NCBI GenBank assembly: GCA_021769525.1
Contig: JAETSQ010000018.1
Location: forward strand, 1 to 64,000
Source: Oscillospiraceae bacterium
GTDB lineage: Bacteria > Bacillota > Clostridia > Oscillospirales > Ruminococcaceae
DNA: 64,000 bases
Direction of reading: 5' to 3'
The translations under genes were made by a program, and so were the position numbers. Numbering within the stretch: position 1 is the first letter of the stretch; every line of letters starts with the position of its first letter. This document shows positions 35,428-44,352 of this stretch, one piece after another. The notes beneath the pieces were generated by a model, which was given only the letters and a program-made list of their open reading frames with translations, did not search any database and had not been told where the DNA came from.

Positions 35428-35846
35428 TCCTCAGCACTCCCTTCCTTTTTGATGAACTTGCACTTCACAGGCAGCTTGTAGGCGGCCAGGCGCATAGCCT
35501 CGCGGGCGGTCTCCTCCGGCACGCCGCCGATCTCGAACATCACGCGGCCGGGCTTGACCACCGCCACCCAGTACTCCGGGGAGCCTTTACCGGAACCCAT
35601 GCGGGTCTCGGCGGGCTTTTCGGTGATGGGCTTATCGGGGAAGATCTTGATCCAGACCTGTCCGCCTCTCTTGATGTAACGGGTCATGGCGATACGGGCG
35701 GCCTCGATCTGGTTGGAGGTGACCCAGGCGGGCTCCAGAGCCTGGAGGCCAAAATCGCCGTAGTTCACGACATTGCCCCGCATGGCCTTGCCGGTGAGGC
35801 GGCCTCTGTGTACCCTGCGGTACTTCACTCTCTTGGGCAGAAGCAT
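35424..35846 (-). CDS. rplP: Ribosomal protein L16
   Basis: A 140-residue 50S protein near the A-site tRNA, starting [21 protein letters not shown]. The conserved Arg of the KxxRMGSGKG loop ([20 protein letters not shown]) is near residue 83. Its ATG overlaps the rpsC stop in TAATG. Confidence 0.97.
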   Translation of the reverse strand: MLLPKRVKYRRVHRGRLTGKAMRGNVVNYGDFGLQALEPAWVTSNQIEAARIAMTRYIKRGGQVWIKIFPDKPITEKPAETRMGSGKGSPEYWVAVVKPGRVMFEIGGVPEETAREAMRLAAYKLPVKCKFIKKEGSAEE

Positions 35847-36526
35847 TATTTGTTACCTCCTTCTCTGTGAGGTTTCTTGTCCTGCAGCACCTCGCCGGCG
35901 TAGATCCAAACCTTGACGCCGATGCGGCCGTACTGGGTGGCGGCCTCCGCAAAGCCGTAGTCGATGTCGGCCCGGAGGGTCTGCAGAGGGATGGTGCCCT
36001 CGTGATAGTGCTCGGTGCGGGCGATCTCCGCGCCGCCCAGGCGGCCGGAGACCTGGGTCTTGATGCCCTTGGCCCCGAAGCGCATGGCGTTGCCGATGGC
36101 CTTCTTCATGGCCCGGCGGAAGGAGACGCGGCCCTCCAGCTGCTGGGCGATGGACTCCGCCACCAGCTGGGCGTTCTTATCCGGCTGCTTTACCTCCACC
36201 ACGTTGACGGTGACAGCCAGGTGCTGCTCCTTGCCCTTGTTGACCATCTTCTCGCAGGTCTGGCGGAGCTTTTCGATCTCCGCGCCGCCCTTGCCGATGA
36301 CCACGCCGGGACGGGCGCAGTGGATGTGGATGCGCACGGTGGTGGGGGTGCGCTCGATCTCGATCTTGGGTACCCCCGCGGAGTAGAGGTTCTTCTTGAG
36401 GAACTTCCGCAGGTTGTAGTCCTCCACCAGGATGTCGCCGAAAGCATCGTCACGAGCAAACCAGCGGGAATCCCAATCCTTGATTACTCCCACGCGAAGA
36501 CCGTGGGGATTTACTTTTTGGCCCAT
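35846..36526 (-). CDS. rpsC: Ribosomal protein S3
   Basis: A 226-residue 30S protein with a KH domain (residues about 40-108; [12 protein letters not shown]) that lines the mRNA entry. Full length. AGAGGAGG precedes the ATG, only 20 bases after the early stop of rplV. Confidence 0.97.
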   Translation of the reverse strand: MGQKVNPHGLRVGVIKDWDSRWFARDDAFGDILVEDYNLRKFLKKNLYSAGVPKIEIERTPTTVRIHIHCARPGVVIGKGGAEIEKLRQTCEKMVNKGKEQHLAVTVNVVEVKQPDKNAQLVAESIAQQLEGRVSFRRAMKKAIGNAMRFGAKGIKTQVSGRLGGAEIARTEHYHEGTIPLQTLRADIDYGFAEAATQYGRIGVKVWIYAGEVLQDKKPHREGGNK

Positions 36527-36546
36527 AGTTTACCTCCTCTTTCAGC

Positions 36547-36726
36547 TTATTCCTTGTTGGCCACGGCGCTGGCCAGCAGCTTCGCCAGAGGCTCACAGGC
36601 GGCCTTGGGGGTGTATTTGAGGATCGCCGCCGCTTCGTTCACAGGCTTGTTCCGGATGAGGTCCAGAACGATCTGCACCTTGCGGGGCGAGATGCGGGCA
36701 TGTCTCAGGTAAGCCCTTGCTTCCAT
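36547..36726 (-). CDS. rplV: Ribosomal protein L22, C-terminal half missing
   Basis: Only 59 residues: it begins [20 protein letters not shown], continues [20 protein letters not shown], and ends [10 protein letters not shown] before TAA. Bacterial L22 is about 110 residues; after the AVAN(A)E position it normally continues with a long beta-hairpin that lines the peptide exit tunnel and with the PRAxGRAxRIxKRTSHI tail. None of this is present: the rpsC ribosome binding site follows within about 10 bases. No frameshift restores it, so the sequence looks like a clean deletion to a new stop. It lies normally between rpsS and rpsC. It could be real, or an assembly or culture artefact. Confidence 0.85.
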   Translation of the reverse strand: MEARAYLRHARISPRKVQIVLDLIRNKPVNEAAAILKYTPKAACEPLAKLLASAVANKE

Positions 36727-36750
36727 GTGTTTTTTCCTCCTTTCGGTCCG

Positions 36751-37023
36751 TTATTTGGTCTTCTTGGCGCCGGCGTGGCCCCGGAAGGTCCGGGTGGGGG
36801 CAAACTCCCCCAGCTTGTGGCCGACCATATCCTCGGTGATGTACACCGGGACGTGCTTCCGGCCGTCGTGGACGGCGATGGTGCGCCCCACAAAGTCCGG
36901 GAAGATGGTGGAGGCACGGCTCCAGGTCCGCAGGACGTCCTTCTTGCCTTCCTCATTGAGCTTCCGGACTCTCTCCAGGAGCTTGGGCTGGACAAATGGT
37001 CCCTTTTTAACGCTTCTACCCAT
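36751..37023 (-). CDS. rpsS: Ribosomal protein S19
   Basis: A 90-residue 30S head protein ([53 protein letters not shown]). Complete, with normal spacing to rplB. Confidence 0.97.
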   Translation of the reverse strand: MGRSVKKGPFVQPKLLERVRKLNEEGKKDVLRTWSRASTIFPDFVGRTIAVHDGRKHVPVYITEDMVGHKLGEFAPTRTFRGHAGAKKTK

Positions 37024-37044
37024 ATTACATCTGCCTCCTTCCGT

Positions 37045-37878
37045 TTATTTCGCGTTCCGACGCTTGACGATGAACTTGTCGGAGCTCTTGTGCTTGCCGC
37101 GGGTCTTGTAGCCCAGGGCCGGCTTGCCCCAGGGGGTGACAGGGCCGGGACGGCCCACCGGGGATTTGCCCTCGCCGCCGCCGTGGGGGTGGTCGCAGGG
37201 GTTCATGACGGAGCCGCGGACGGTGGGGCGGATGCCCATGTGCCGGGTGCGGCCGGCCTTGCCGATGTTCACGTTGCCGTGGTCGATGTTCCCCACCTGG
37301 CCGATGGTGGCCATGCACTGGTCGGGGACGTTGCGCTGCTCGCCGGAGGGGAGGCGGACCATGGCGTAGCCGTTCTCCTTAGCCATCAACTGGGCCTGGA
37401 TGCCGGCGGCGCGGGCCAGCTGGGCCCCCTTGCCGGGGTAGAGCTCGATGTTGTGGATGAAGGTACCCACGGGGATGCTGGAAAGGGGCAGGGCGTTGCC
37501 GGGCTTGATGTCCGCGGCGGCGCCGGACAGGATGGTGTCCCCCACCTTCAGGTCGTGGGGAGCCACGATGTAGCGCTTCTCCCCGTCCTCATACTGCACC
37601 AGGGCGATGTGGGCGGTGCGGTTGGGGTCGTACTCCAGGGTCAGGACCTTGGCGGGCATATCGGTCTTATCCCGCTTGAAGTCGATGACGCGGTACTTGC
37701 GGCGGTTGCCGCCGCCGTGGTGGCGGACGGTGATGCGCCCGGTGTTGTTGCGTCCGGCGTTCTTCTTCAGAGGCCGCAGGAGGCTCTTTTCCGGGGCCAC
37801 CTTGGACAGCCCGGAGTAATCGGTCACGGTCATGCCGCGGCGGCCGGGTGTCGTGGGCTTATATGCTTTGATAGCCAT
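37045..37878 (-). CDS. rplB: Ribosomal protein L2
   Basis: A 277-residue 50S protein essential for subunit joining and peptidyl transfer. The conserved His-containing loop [35 protein letters not shown] is near residues 220-254. Complete. An unusual 125-base gap with GC-rich hairpins separates it from rplW. Confidence 0.97.
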   Translation of the reverse strand: MAIKAYKPTTPGRRGMTVTDYSGLSKVAPEKSLLRPLKKNAGRNNTGRITVRHHGGGNRRKYRVIDFKRDKTDMPAKVLTLEYDPNRTAHIALVQYEDGEKRYIVAPHDLKVGDTILSGAAADIKPGNALPLSSIPVGTFIHNIELYPGKGAQLARAAGIQAQLMAKENGYAMVRLPSGEQRNVPDQCMATIGQVGNIDHGNVNIGKAGRTRHMGIRPTVRGSVMNPCDHPHGGGEGKSPVGRPGPVTPWGKPALGYKTRGKHKSSDKFIVKRRNAK

Positions 37879-37915
37879 TGACGGTTCACTCTCCTTGTTA
37901 TGATTAGCGGGGCTC

Positions 37916-37985
37916 GGAACACCCCATACCTCCGGGGCTTTTCATCCCCGGCGTTTTTTCGGCCGGTCCGGGCTGGCCCGGCGGC
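37916..37985. other. GC-rich hairpins in the rplW-rplB gap
   Basis: Two stems: CCGGGG-cttttcat-CCCCGG near 37937-37956, followed on the plus strand by CGTTTTTT (a terminator pointing against the operon), and a larger CGGCCG...CGGCCG stem near 37963-37990. The neighbouring gaps in this operon are mostly under 25 bases. Confidence 0.55.
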
Positions 37986-38003
37986 CGTCCTTCTCCGCCC
38001 CGC

Positions 38004-38300
38004 TTACTGCATGGACTCGAAGAACTCGATGCCCTTGCTGTCGGCGGTGAGGGTGACGATGGCCTTCTTCCAGGCGGGGGTCATGCCCTGGTAGCGGCCC
38101 ATGCGCTTCATGCGGCCGCGGCAGTTCATGGTGTTCACAGCGGCCACCTTGGTGCCGGGGAAGAGGGCTTCCACCGCTTTGCCGATCTCGATCTTGCCCG
38201 CGGAACGGGCCACCTTAAAGGTGTATTTGCGCTGGGCCATGGCCTCCATGGAGTTCTCGGTGATCACAGGGGCCAGGATAATGTCGTGAGCGGTCTTCAT
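38004..38300 (-). CDS. rplW: Ribosomal protein L23
   Basis: A 98-residue protein at the tunnel exit that docks trigger factor and SRP (MKTAHDIILAPVITENSMEAMAQRKYTFKV). Its start overlaps rplD by 4 bases (ATGA). Confidence 0.97.
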   Translation of the reverse strand: MKTAHDIILAPVITENSMEAMAQRKYTFKVARSAGKIEIGKAVEALFPGTKVAAVNTMNCRGRMKRMGRYQGMTPAWKKAIVTLTADSKGIEFFESMQ

Positions 38301-38923
38301 TTGCTGTACACCTCCTCCAGCTTTTCGGCGGCGGCCACGGAGACCACCAGCTTGCCGGCGTTCAGAATGTCGTAGCTGTTCAGGGAGCCCACGATGGTGG
38401 TCTTGACGCCGGGGATGTTCCGGGCGCTGCCCACCAGGACGGGGTCCGCATCGGCGGTGATGATGAGGGCCTTGCGGTCCGCGCCCAGGGCCTTCAGCAT
38501 CGCCACGACGGCCTTGGTGCGGTAGCCTTCCACCTTGATGTCATCCACCAGCACCAGGTCATTTTCCAGCACCTTGGCGGAGAGGGCGGACTTGAGGCCC
38601 AGCACCTTCATCTTGCGGTTGAGGGCGTAGCGGTAGCTCCGGGGCTTGGGGCCCAGGGCGATGCCGCCGTGGGTCCACTGGGGGGCGCGGGTGCTGCCCT
38701 GCCGGGCGTGGCCGGTGCCCTTCTGCCTCCAGGGCTTCTTGCCGCCGCCGGAGACCTCGGTGCGGGTGAGGGTGGACTGGGTGCCCTGGCGCTGGTTGGC
38801 CAGGTAGTTCTTGATGACGGCGTGGAGGACCACCTTGTTGGGGACGATCCCGAAAATGGCATCAGAAAGGTCTTTTTCTCCAACGCTCTTGCCGGTCATG
38901 TCATAAATCGTAACCTTTGGCAT
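38297..38923 (-). CDS. rplD: Ribosomal protein L4
   Basis: A 208-residue 50S protein with the extended tunnel loop (RTEVSGGGKKPWRQKGTGHARQGSTRAPQWTHGG near residues 54-88). The loop looks intact, in contrast to L22, with which it normally forms the tunnel constriction. In E. coli L4 represses its own operon through the S10 leader. Confidence 0.97.
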   Translation of the reverse strand: MPKVTIYDMTGKSVGEKDLSDAIFGIVPNKVVLHAVIKNYLANQRQGTQSTLTRTEVSGGGKKPWRQKGTGHARQGSTRAPQWTHGGIALGPKPRSYRYALNRKMKVLGLKSALSAKVLENDLVLVDDIKVEGYRTKAVVAMLKALGADRKALIITADADPVLVGSARNIPGVKTTIVGSLNSYDILNAGKLVVSVAAAEKLEEVYSK

Positions 38924-38940
38924 TGTAAATTCCTCCTTCC

Positions 38941-39570
38941 TTACGCCTTGACGCTGTCGGTGATATAGACGATGCCGTTCTTGGGGCCGGGCACGGCGCC
39001 CCGGATGGCGATGAGATTGTTCTCCGCGTCCACCTTCACGATGTCCAGGTTCTGGACGGTGACGCGCTCGGAGCCCATGTGGCCCGGCAGGCGCTTGCCC
39101 TTAAAGACCCGGCTGGGGCTGGAGCAGGCGCCGTTGGAACCGGCGTGGCGGTGGACAGGGCCGGAACCGTGGGTCTCCTTGAGGCGGTGGTTGTGCCAGC
39201 GCTTGATGGTGCCGGCGTAGCCCTTGCCCTTGGAGGTACCGCAGACATCCACCTTGTCGCCGGGGGTGAAGGTATCCGCCTTGATGATGTCCCCCACCGC
39301 CAGGGTGATCTGGGAGAGCCGGAACTCCCGCAGCACCCGCTTCGCGGCCACGTCCGCCTTGGCGAAGTGGCCCTTCAGGGCCTTGGTGAGCCGCTTGTCG
39401 CTGACCGCCCCGAAACCGATCTGCACGGCGTCATAACCGTCGTTTTCGGTTGTCTTTCTCTGGACGACCACGCAGGGGCCAGCCTCCACCACGGTGACGG
39501 GGACGATGTTCCCGTTCTCGTCAAAAAGCTGGGTCATGCCGATCTTTTTGCCGATGATGCACTTTTCCAT
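38941..39570 (-). CDS. rplC: Ribosomal protein L3
   Basis: A 209-residue 50S protein ([64 protein letters not shown]). The central loop with the conserved GSxxxHRxxGS pattern approaches the peptidyl-transferase centre. Complete. Confidence 0.97.
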   Translation of the reverse strand: MEKCIIGKKIGMTQLFDENGNIVPVTVVEAGPCVVVQRKTTENDGYDAVQIGFGAVSDKRLTKALKGHFAKADVAAKRVLREFRLSQITLAVGDIIKADTFTPGDKVDVCGTSKGKGYAGTIKRWHNHRLKETHGSGPVHRHAGSNGACSSPSRVFKGKRLPGHMGSERVTVQNLDIVKVDAENNLIAIRGAVPGPKNGIVYITDSVKA

Positions 39571-39671
39571 TGTGTAATTCCTCCTGTACGGTTATTGGTT
39601 GACTCTTTGGTTAGGGGAGAGCCAACATGACCTTGCCGGGACCGCCCGGCGCAGGGTTCTTTGGGTTTTCG

Positions 39672-39983
39672 TTAGGCCTTGATCTCGATCTCGACTCCCG
39701 GAGGGAGCTCCAGGCCCCGCAGGGCCTCCACGGTCTTGTTGGAAGGCCGCAGGATGTCGATGAGCCGCTTGTGGGTCCTCATCTCAAACTGCTCCCGGCT
39801 GTCCTTGTACTTGTGGACCGCCCGCAGGATGGTGACGATCTCCCGCTCGGTGGGGAGGGGGATGGGACCGGATACGCGGGCGCCGGTGCGCTTCGCCGTT
39901 TCCACGATCTTCTCCGCCGCGGTGTCCACCAGCTGATGGTCGTAGCTCTTGAGCCTGATTCGGATCTTCTCCTTGACTGCCAC
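39672..39983 (-). CDS. rpsJ: Ribosomal protein S10
   Basis: A 103-residue protein of the 30S head and transcription antitermination partner of NusB ([30 protein letters not shown]). First gene of the superoperon. GTG start at 39983 after TAGGAGG (11-base spacing). The gap to rplC is 101 bases. Confidence 0.97.
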   Translation of the reverse strand: MAVKEKIRIRLKSYDHQLVDTAAEKIVETAKRTGARVSGPIPLPTEREIVTILRAVHKYKDSREQFEMRTHKRLIDILRPSNKTVEALRGLELPPGVEIEIKA

Positions 39984-40324
39984 TTATTCATCGCCTCCTA
40001 AAATTTTTGACTGTTTGGCGACGGTTGTTTCTACTGATCTTGCCGCAAACCCCGCCGGGTGTTTCGTCCCGCCGCATAAGAAAATCCGGGAAACCGCCTG
40101 CCCCTTTTTTCTGGGGCGCGGTTCCTCCGGGAACCCATACGCCAAGGACGCACCCCGCCTGGGGCCGCGTCTTGCCAGTATTCCAAGCCGCCCGGTTTCA
40201 AATCGGACATACTCCGCGGAAATTCCCCGCATACCCTGCCGTCGCAGGGCTCCGGAAAACGCCCCTTCGGGCCCTCCGGACGCGGCCACCTCCCGCATCA
40301 TCGCATATCTATGTGCAGTCACGC
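39984..40324 (-). promoter_or_regulatory. Structured leader of the S10 operon
   Basis: The expected transcript has a leader of about 341 nt before rpsJ. It holds perfect tetraloop hairpins: CCCTGC-(4)-GCAGGG at 40234-40249 and GGTTCC-(4)-GGAACC at 40120-40135, among other GC-rich stems. This would suit autogenous control by a ribosomal protein (L4 in E. coli), but no known consensus was matched. A 112-codon frame across it has no ribosome binding site. Confidence 0.5.
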
Positions 40325-40330
40325 CCTAGT

Positions 40331-40359
40331 ATAATACCATGTCCGCACCAGGAATGCAA
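40331..40359 (-). promoter_or_regulatory. Sigma-A promoter of the S10-spc-alpha operon
   Basis: On the minus strand, TTGCAT (40354-40359) and TATTAT (40331-40336) with a 17-base spacer; start expected near 40324. Confidence 0.75.
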
Positions 40360-40470
40360 GGGTTTTTTTCGCTTTTCCGGAAAAAATTTTGCGCCGCGGG
40401 CAGCCCTTGCGGGGCATCCCCCTCTGGTGCTACAATAAGGATACCGATCTATATTAGGGAGGCGTTTGGT

Positions 40471-40863
40471 ATGGGATTTTTCGACTTCCGGAAGAAAAAA
40501 GGGGAAGTGCAGGAGCCGGCTCCCGGCCCCGGCCCGGATTTTTCCCATGTGGACCGGCAGAAGGCGCAGGAGCTGGCAAGGGCGGGGACACTGGCCCCCA
40601 TGTATATGATGCCCCTGCGCTTTGGCGGGGAGGGATCGGAGCGCAACCGCCTCTTTGTGCCGCCGGTGGCGGCGGCCCTCAAGGACCGGTGCGACGACAT
40701 GGTGGAGGACCTGCTGCGCCAGGAAAAGGTGAACGGCTACGAGTGCGCCCCGGAGTATCAAGGGACCAGCTTCGTTCCCACCGCCGTCACCGTCATCGCC
40801 AAGATGGACGGGAAGCCGGTCTTTACCCAGCGGATCCAGATCTGGGGCGGCCAGGGGCAGTGA
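40471..40863 (+). CDS. Unknown protein, first gene of the Hsp90-family cluster
   Basis: A 130-residue soluble protein starting MGFFDFRKKKGEVQEPAPG: a charged, Pro-rich N-terminus to about residue 25, then a compact alpha/beta domain (PMYMMPLRFGGEGSERNRLFVPPVAAALKDRCDDMVEDLLRQ, FVPTAVTVIAKMDGKPVFTQRIQIWG). Not recognised. AGGGAGG precedes the ATG. An upstream frame to 40339 crosses the promoter region and is rejected. A possible promoter TTGCGG/TACAAT lies at about 40411-40439 (18-base spacer). The next gene follows after 72 bases. Confidence 0.7.
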   Translation: MGFFDFRKKKGEVQEPAPGPGPDFSHVDRQKAQELARAGTLAPMYMMPLRFGGEGSERNRLFVPPVAAALKDRCDDMVEDLLRQEKVNGYECAPEYQGTSFVPTAVTVIAKMDGKPVFTQRIQIWGGQGQ

Positions 40864-40935
40864 CCCAGGACAGACCCTCCCCCGGATCCTGTCCGGTCCT
40901 TACCTATTTATATATGCAAAGGATGTGACATCAAG

Positions 40936-41667
40936 ATGGGAAACAACTACCAGGCCTGGATGGACTATGAATCCAAATGGATCGCCGGATACCGCAAAAA
41001 GCTGATGCGCACCACCACCCATATCACCATCCCCATCGTCCTTGTGTTCCTCACCCTCTTTATGGGGGCGGTGGGCTTCGTGGACCGCATGAGCCCGGAG
41101 GACGCTTTCTACGGCGCGGTGGGCGGGTTCTTCTGCGGCGCGGTGGTCTGCGGCGTCATCTACCTCTGCCTGCGGTTTGGCCTGCGCAGCGGCAAGTACC
41201 GCAAACTGGTCCGGCAGGCGGTGGAGACCGCCGGCATCCCGGAGGGGGAACGGGAGCAGCTAGGGGCGGAGATGCTGGCCGCCCGCGATGATCCGAGACA
41301 GCGCATCTTTTTTGAGATGGTGGGCTTCGGCTCCAACCACACCCCCGCCCGTTTTGTCCTCACCCCCCACTACGCCTGCCTGATAGGGGGCTACCCCTAC
41401 GCCATCCTGGTGCGCCTGGCCGACCTCCGGGAGATCCGCCCTGGGGAGGAGCGGAAGGTGGCCGTTGGCCGGGGGACCCAGACCCGCAGGGTCCACACCT
41501 TCACCCTGCACACCATCGGCTATTACCGCCGGGACCGGGCCGACCGGGACCTGGGCCCCGGCGACCTGCCGGATGAATCCATGGGCTTCTTCTCCGAAGA
41601 GATACGGGACAAGGCCCTGGCTATGCTGCGGGAGGGCACCGGCATGGTGCGGACCGGTGCGGATTGA
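40936..41667 (+). CDS. Unknown membrane protein of the Hsp90-family cluster
   Basis: A 243-residue protein with two adjacent membrane segments (about residues 30-50 and 58-82) near the N-terminus, then a cytoplasmic domain of about 160 residues (RFVLTPHYACLIGGYPYAILVRLADLREIRPGEERKVAVGRGTQTRRVHTFTLHTIG) that resembles a PH-like beta domain to the eye. No recognised family. It lies between a 130-residue unknown protein and a 103-residue unknown protein, all on one strand with the Hsp90-type gene. Confidence 0.75.
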   Translation: MGNNYQAWMDYESKWIAGYRKKLMRTTTHITIPIVLVFLTLFMGAVGFVDRMSPEDAFYGAVGGFFCGAVVCGVIYLCLRFGLRSGKYRKLVRQAVETAGIPEGEREQLGAEMLAARDDPRQRIFFEMVGFGSNHTPARFVLTPHYACLIGGYPYAILVRLADLREIRPGEERKVAVGRGTQTRRVHTFTLHTIGYYRRDRADRDLGPGDLPDESMGFFSEEIRDKALAMLREGTGMVRTGAD

Positions 41668-41691
41668 TTATTAGGAAAGGCAGGATGCACA

Positions 41692-42003
41692 ATGGAGTTA
41701 TCGGAAGAAAAAAGGCCACGGGAGAAAAACGAGATCGAAAATCAGGAGCTGAAGGAGAATCTGGCGAACCTGGCCCTGGACCTGCTGCGGGAGGGGGAGG
41801 ACTACCGGGAGCTGGCCTACGCCCAGTGCCAGTTCGGGTATCTCTTCGTCATCGAGGACCACGGCCTGGAGGCCCTCTTTAAGATCATCACCGACAAGGG
41901 GACCGCTTACTTCGCGGCCCAGAAGCAGTCGCTGATACGCCTCTGCTTCACCGAAGAGCTGTTCCAAAACGCCGCCGAGACCTTCCTGAGCCTGCACCAA
42001 TAA
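41692..42003 (+). CDS. Small unknown protein next to the Hsp90-type gene
   Basis: A 103-residue mainly helical, acidic protein (EIENQELKENLANLALDLLREGEDYRELAYAQCQFGYLFVIEDHGLEALFKIITDKGTAYFAAQ). AGGAAAGGCAGG precedes the ATG at 41692. It ends 24 bases before the Hsp90-type gene, which suggests co-translation and possibly interaction. Not recognised. Confidence 0.75.
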   Translation: MELSEEKRPREKNEIENQELKENLANLALDLLREGEDYRELAYAQCQFGYLFVIEDHGLEALFKIITDKGTAYFAAQKQSLIRLCFTEELFQNAAETFLSLHQ

Positions 42004-42027
42004 AAGGCTGAAAGGAGCCAAGTCATC

Positions 42028-43812
42028 ATGGAACATCCGGAGACCGCCCCGGAAAAGACCTTCCGCTTCCAGGTGAACCTGGGGGGAATGCTGGACATCC
42101 TCTCCAACCACCTGTACAAAAGCCCCGACGTCTTCCTCCGGGAGCTGCTGCAAAACGGCATCGACGCCATCACCCTGCGCAAAAAGCGCCAGCCGGAGTG
42201 GACCGGGGGGCGCATCACCGTCGCCCTTACCCCTGGGGAAAAGCTCACCCTGCGGGACAACGGGGCGGGCCTCACCCAGGAGGAGATCCACCGGTTCCTG
42301 GCGGTGATCGGCCAGTCCTCCAAGACCATCCTGGAAGCCGACGGCACCGTCCCGGAGGACTACATCGGGCGGTTCGGCATCGGCCTTTTGTCCTGCTTTA
42401 TGGTGTCCGATTCCATCGTGGTGGAGACCCAGCCCGCCGGCGGTGGGACGGCCCACGTCTGGACCGGCTACCCCGACGGCACCTACACCCTGGAGCCCCT
42501 GGAGGTGGGGGTGGTGGGCACCGCCGTCACCCTCACCGCCAAGAAGGGGGCGGAGCGGTACTTCTTCCGGCGGGAGATCGAGCGGCTGGTGCGCTACTAC
42601 GGCCTGGCTCTGCCGGTGCCGGTCTGCTTCGCCGGGGAGGCGGAAGCCGTCAACCGGGTGCCGGGGGATTTTTCCTCCGTCAGCCGTGGAAAGCTCCTGG
42701 CCTTCGGGGAACAGGTCTTCGGGGAGGAATTTCTGGACGTCCTCCCCATCGCCACCCCCCACCTCAGCGGGGCGGCCTTTGTCCTCCCCTACCGCACCGA
42801 CCCCTCCTCCAGGGAGGGGCACCGCATCTACCTAAAACAGATGCTCCTCACCGAGCGGGGGGACACCCTCCTGCCCCCCTGGGCCTTCTTCCTGCGGTGC
42901 TTCCTCAATACCCAGGGGCTGCGGCCCACCGCCAGCCGGGAGGACTTCTACGAGGACCGGGAGCTGGACGCCGCCCGGCAGGAGTTTGCCGGAGCGGTGC
43001 GGGACTACCTGGAGACCCTCTCCCAGGAGGAGCCGGAGCGGCTGCGCCGGCTGGTGGACATCCACGCCCAAGCCATCAAATCCATGGCGGTGTGGGATGA
43101 CTCCCTCTTCCGCATCTTCATCGACTTTCTCCCCTTCGAGACCTCCCAGGGGACCCTCACCGGCCGGGCGCTGAAACGGGCGGGGGAAGGCTGCTGGGTG
43201 GCCTCGGTCCCCCGCTTCCAGCAGTTGAAGCCGGTGTTCCTGGCCCAGGGGCGGCTACTCGTCTGCACCGGGTACGTCTACGACCAGGAGCTGGTGGCAA
43301 AGCTGGCCCGCTTCTGCTCCCTGCCCCTCTCCCCCCTGGGGGAGGAGGGGATGGAGCTGGTGCTGGAGGAGCCCACGCGGGCGGAGAAGGAGGAGGGCTT
43401 TTCCTTCCTCCGGGCGGCAAACCGGGTGCTGGCCCCCCTGGACTGCCGGGGGGAGCTGCGGCGCTTTCTGCCGGCGGGGCTGCCCGGCCTCTATTCGGTG
43501 AGCGAGGATTCCCGCTTTCTCCGCCAGGTGGAGACGGCCCAGGAGATGAACAGCTTCTTCTCCGACGCCCTGGGCTCCCTTCTCTCCGGCCAGGGGGCCG
43601 CTCCCCTCTCCACCCTTTACCTAAACCTCAACAATCCCCTGGTGCGGCGGCTCTGCCGCCTGCCGGAGGGGGAGCTGCTGGAGGACGCCCTGCGGGTCCT
43701 CTATGTCCAGGCCCTGCTGGCCGGGGGGCACCCCCTCCGGGGCGGGGAGCTGAAGCTGATGAATCAGTCCCTGCTGGGGCTGGTGGAGGAGGCGGCAAGA
43801 GGCGTGGACTAG
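42028..43812 (+). CDS. Hsp90-family ATPase (divergent HtpG-like)
   Basis: A 594-residue protein. The N-terminal GHKL ATPase domain keeps the nucleotide site: Glu39 and Asn43 in RELLQNGIDA, Asp77 in LRDNGAGLT and the IGRFGIGLLS lid hinge near 113-121. The middle domain has the catalytic-loop Arg in TASRED near residue 309. The C-terminal 200 residues diverge from HtpG, and the protein is about 30 residues shorter than E. coli HtpG. It is annotated as 'HSP90 family protein' type rather than housekeeping HtpG. The company of small unknown genes suggests a dedicated client or partner system. AAAGGAG precedes the ATG. Its stop overlaps the convergent gene's stop in CTAG. Confidence 0.9.
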   Translation: MEHPETAPEKTFRFQVNLGGMLDILSNHLYKSPDVFLRELLQNGIDAITLRKKRQPEWTGGRITVALTPGEKLTLRDNGAGLTQEEIHRFLAVIGQSSKTILEADGTVPEDYIGRFGIGLLSCFMVSDSIVVETQPAGGGTAHVWTGYPDGTYTLEPLEVGVVGTAVTLTAKKGAERYFFRREIERLVRYYGLALPVPVCFAGEAEAVNRVPGDFSSVSRGKLLAFGEQVFGEEFLDVLPIATPHLSGAAFVLPYRTDPSSREGHRIYLKQMLLTERGDTLLPPWAFFLRCFLNTQGLRPTASREDFYEDRELDAARQEFAGAVRDYLETLSQEEPERLRRLVDIHAQAIKSMAVWDDSLFRIFIDFLPFETSQGTLTGRALKRAGEGCWVASVPRFQQLKPVFLAQGRLLVCTGYVYDQELVAKLARFCSLPLSPLGEEGMELVLEEPTRAEKEEGFSFLRAANRVLAPLDCRGELRRFLPAGLPGLYSVSEDSRFLRQVETAQEMNSFFSDALGSLLSGQGAAPLSTLYLNLNNPLVRRLCRLPEGELLEDALRVLYVQALLAGGHPLRGGELKLMNQSLLGLVEEAARGVD

Positions 43813-44255
43813 TCTGCTCTGGGGCGTATCCCGGAAAACCGCTGGCGGCGGTAGACGGCGTAGCTTGTCAGGTGGTATAGAATCGCACCGGGCACCATAA
43901 AGGTGACCGTCACCGCCTGGGGGAACCAGTACCACAGCGTCCACAGGAGGCCGCCTATGGGTGCATCGCAGCGGAACCAGATCCAAATCAGCCCATAGCT
44001 TACCACCTGTACCACCCCATACCAGCACCAGAACACCCGGAATTCCCGCCAAAAGTGCCATCCCTCCCGTTTTGGGGCAAAGCAGGCGCCAACCGCCCCC
44101 AGCACCCCGCCGGCCGCCAGACTGGCGGCTACCATCCGGGTGATGGAATACTCGCTTAAATGGCCGCTAAGGCAAATGTGGAGTGCGCCGTACAGGAGGA
44201 AAAAAACTAGGATAGGCGGGAGAAGCTCCCGGAGCGCTCTGCTGGGTTTCATCAT
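43809..44255 (-). CDS. Unknown four-helix membrane protein, opposite strand
   Basis: About 148 residues with four hydrophobic segments (LLPPILVFFLLYGALHICL, ITRMVAASLAAGGVLGAVGACF, FRVFWCWYGVVQVVSYGLIWIWF, WYWFPQAVTVTFMVPGAIL). I chose the ATG at 44255 behind GGAAAGGA; a longer start at 44321 would add 22 residues. It is inserted, on the opposite strand, between the Hsp90-type gene and its downstream neighbours. Not recognised. Confidence 0.65.
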   Translation of the reverse strand: MMKPSRALRELLPPILVFFLLYGALHICLSGHLSEYSITRMVAASLAAGGVLGAVGACFAPKREGWHFWREFRVFWCWYGVVQVVSYGLIWIWFRCDAPIGGLLWTLWYWFPQAVTVTFMVPGAILYHLTSYAVYRRQRFSGIRPRAD

Positions 44256-44352
44256 CTGGGCACCGTCCTTTCCGGATGTTGAAAAACTGATACCAATTTT
44301 AAGTATAGCCTTTTCCGCCATTCATGACAAGTAGGAAGGAAGGTATCGTTTT

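Noticed and set aside
39984-40322. 112-codon frame in the S10 leader
   Set aside because: Starts with GTG at the predicted transcript start without a ribosome binding site and overlaps stable hairpins.
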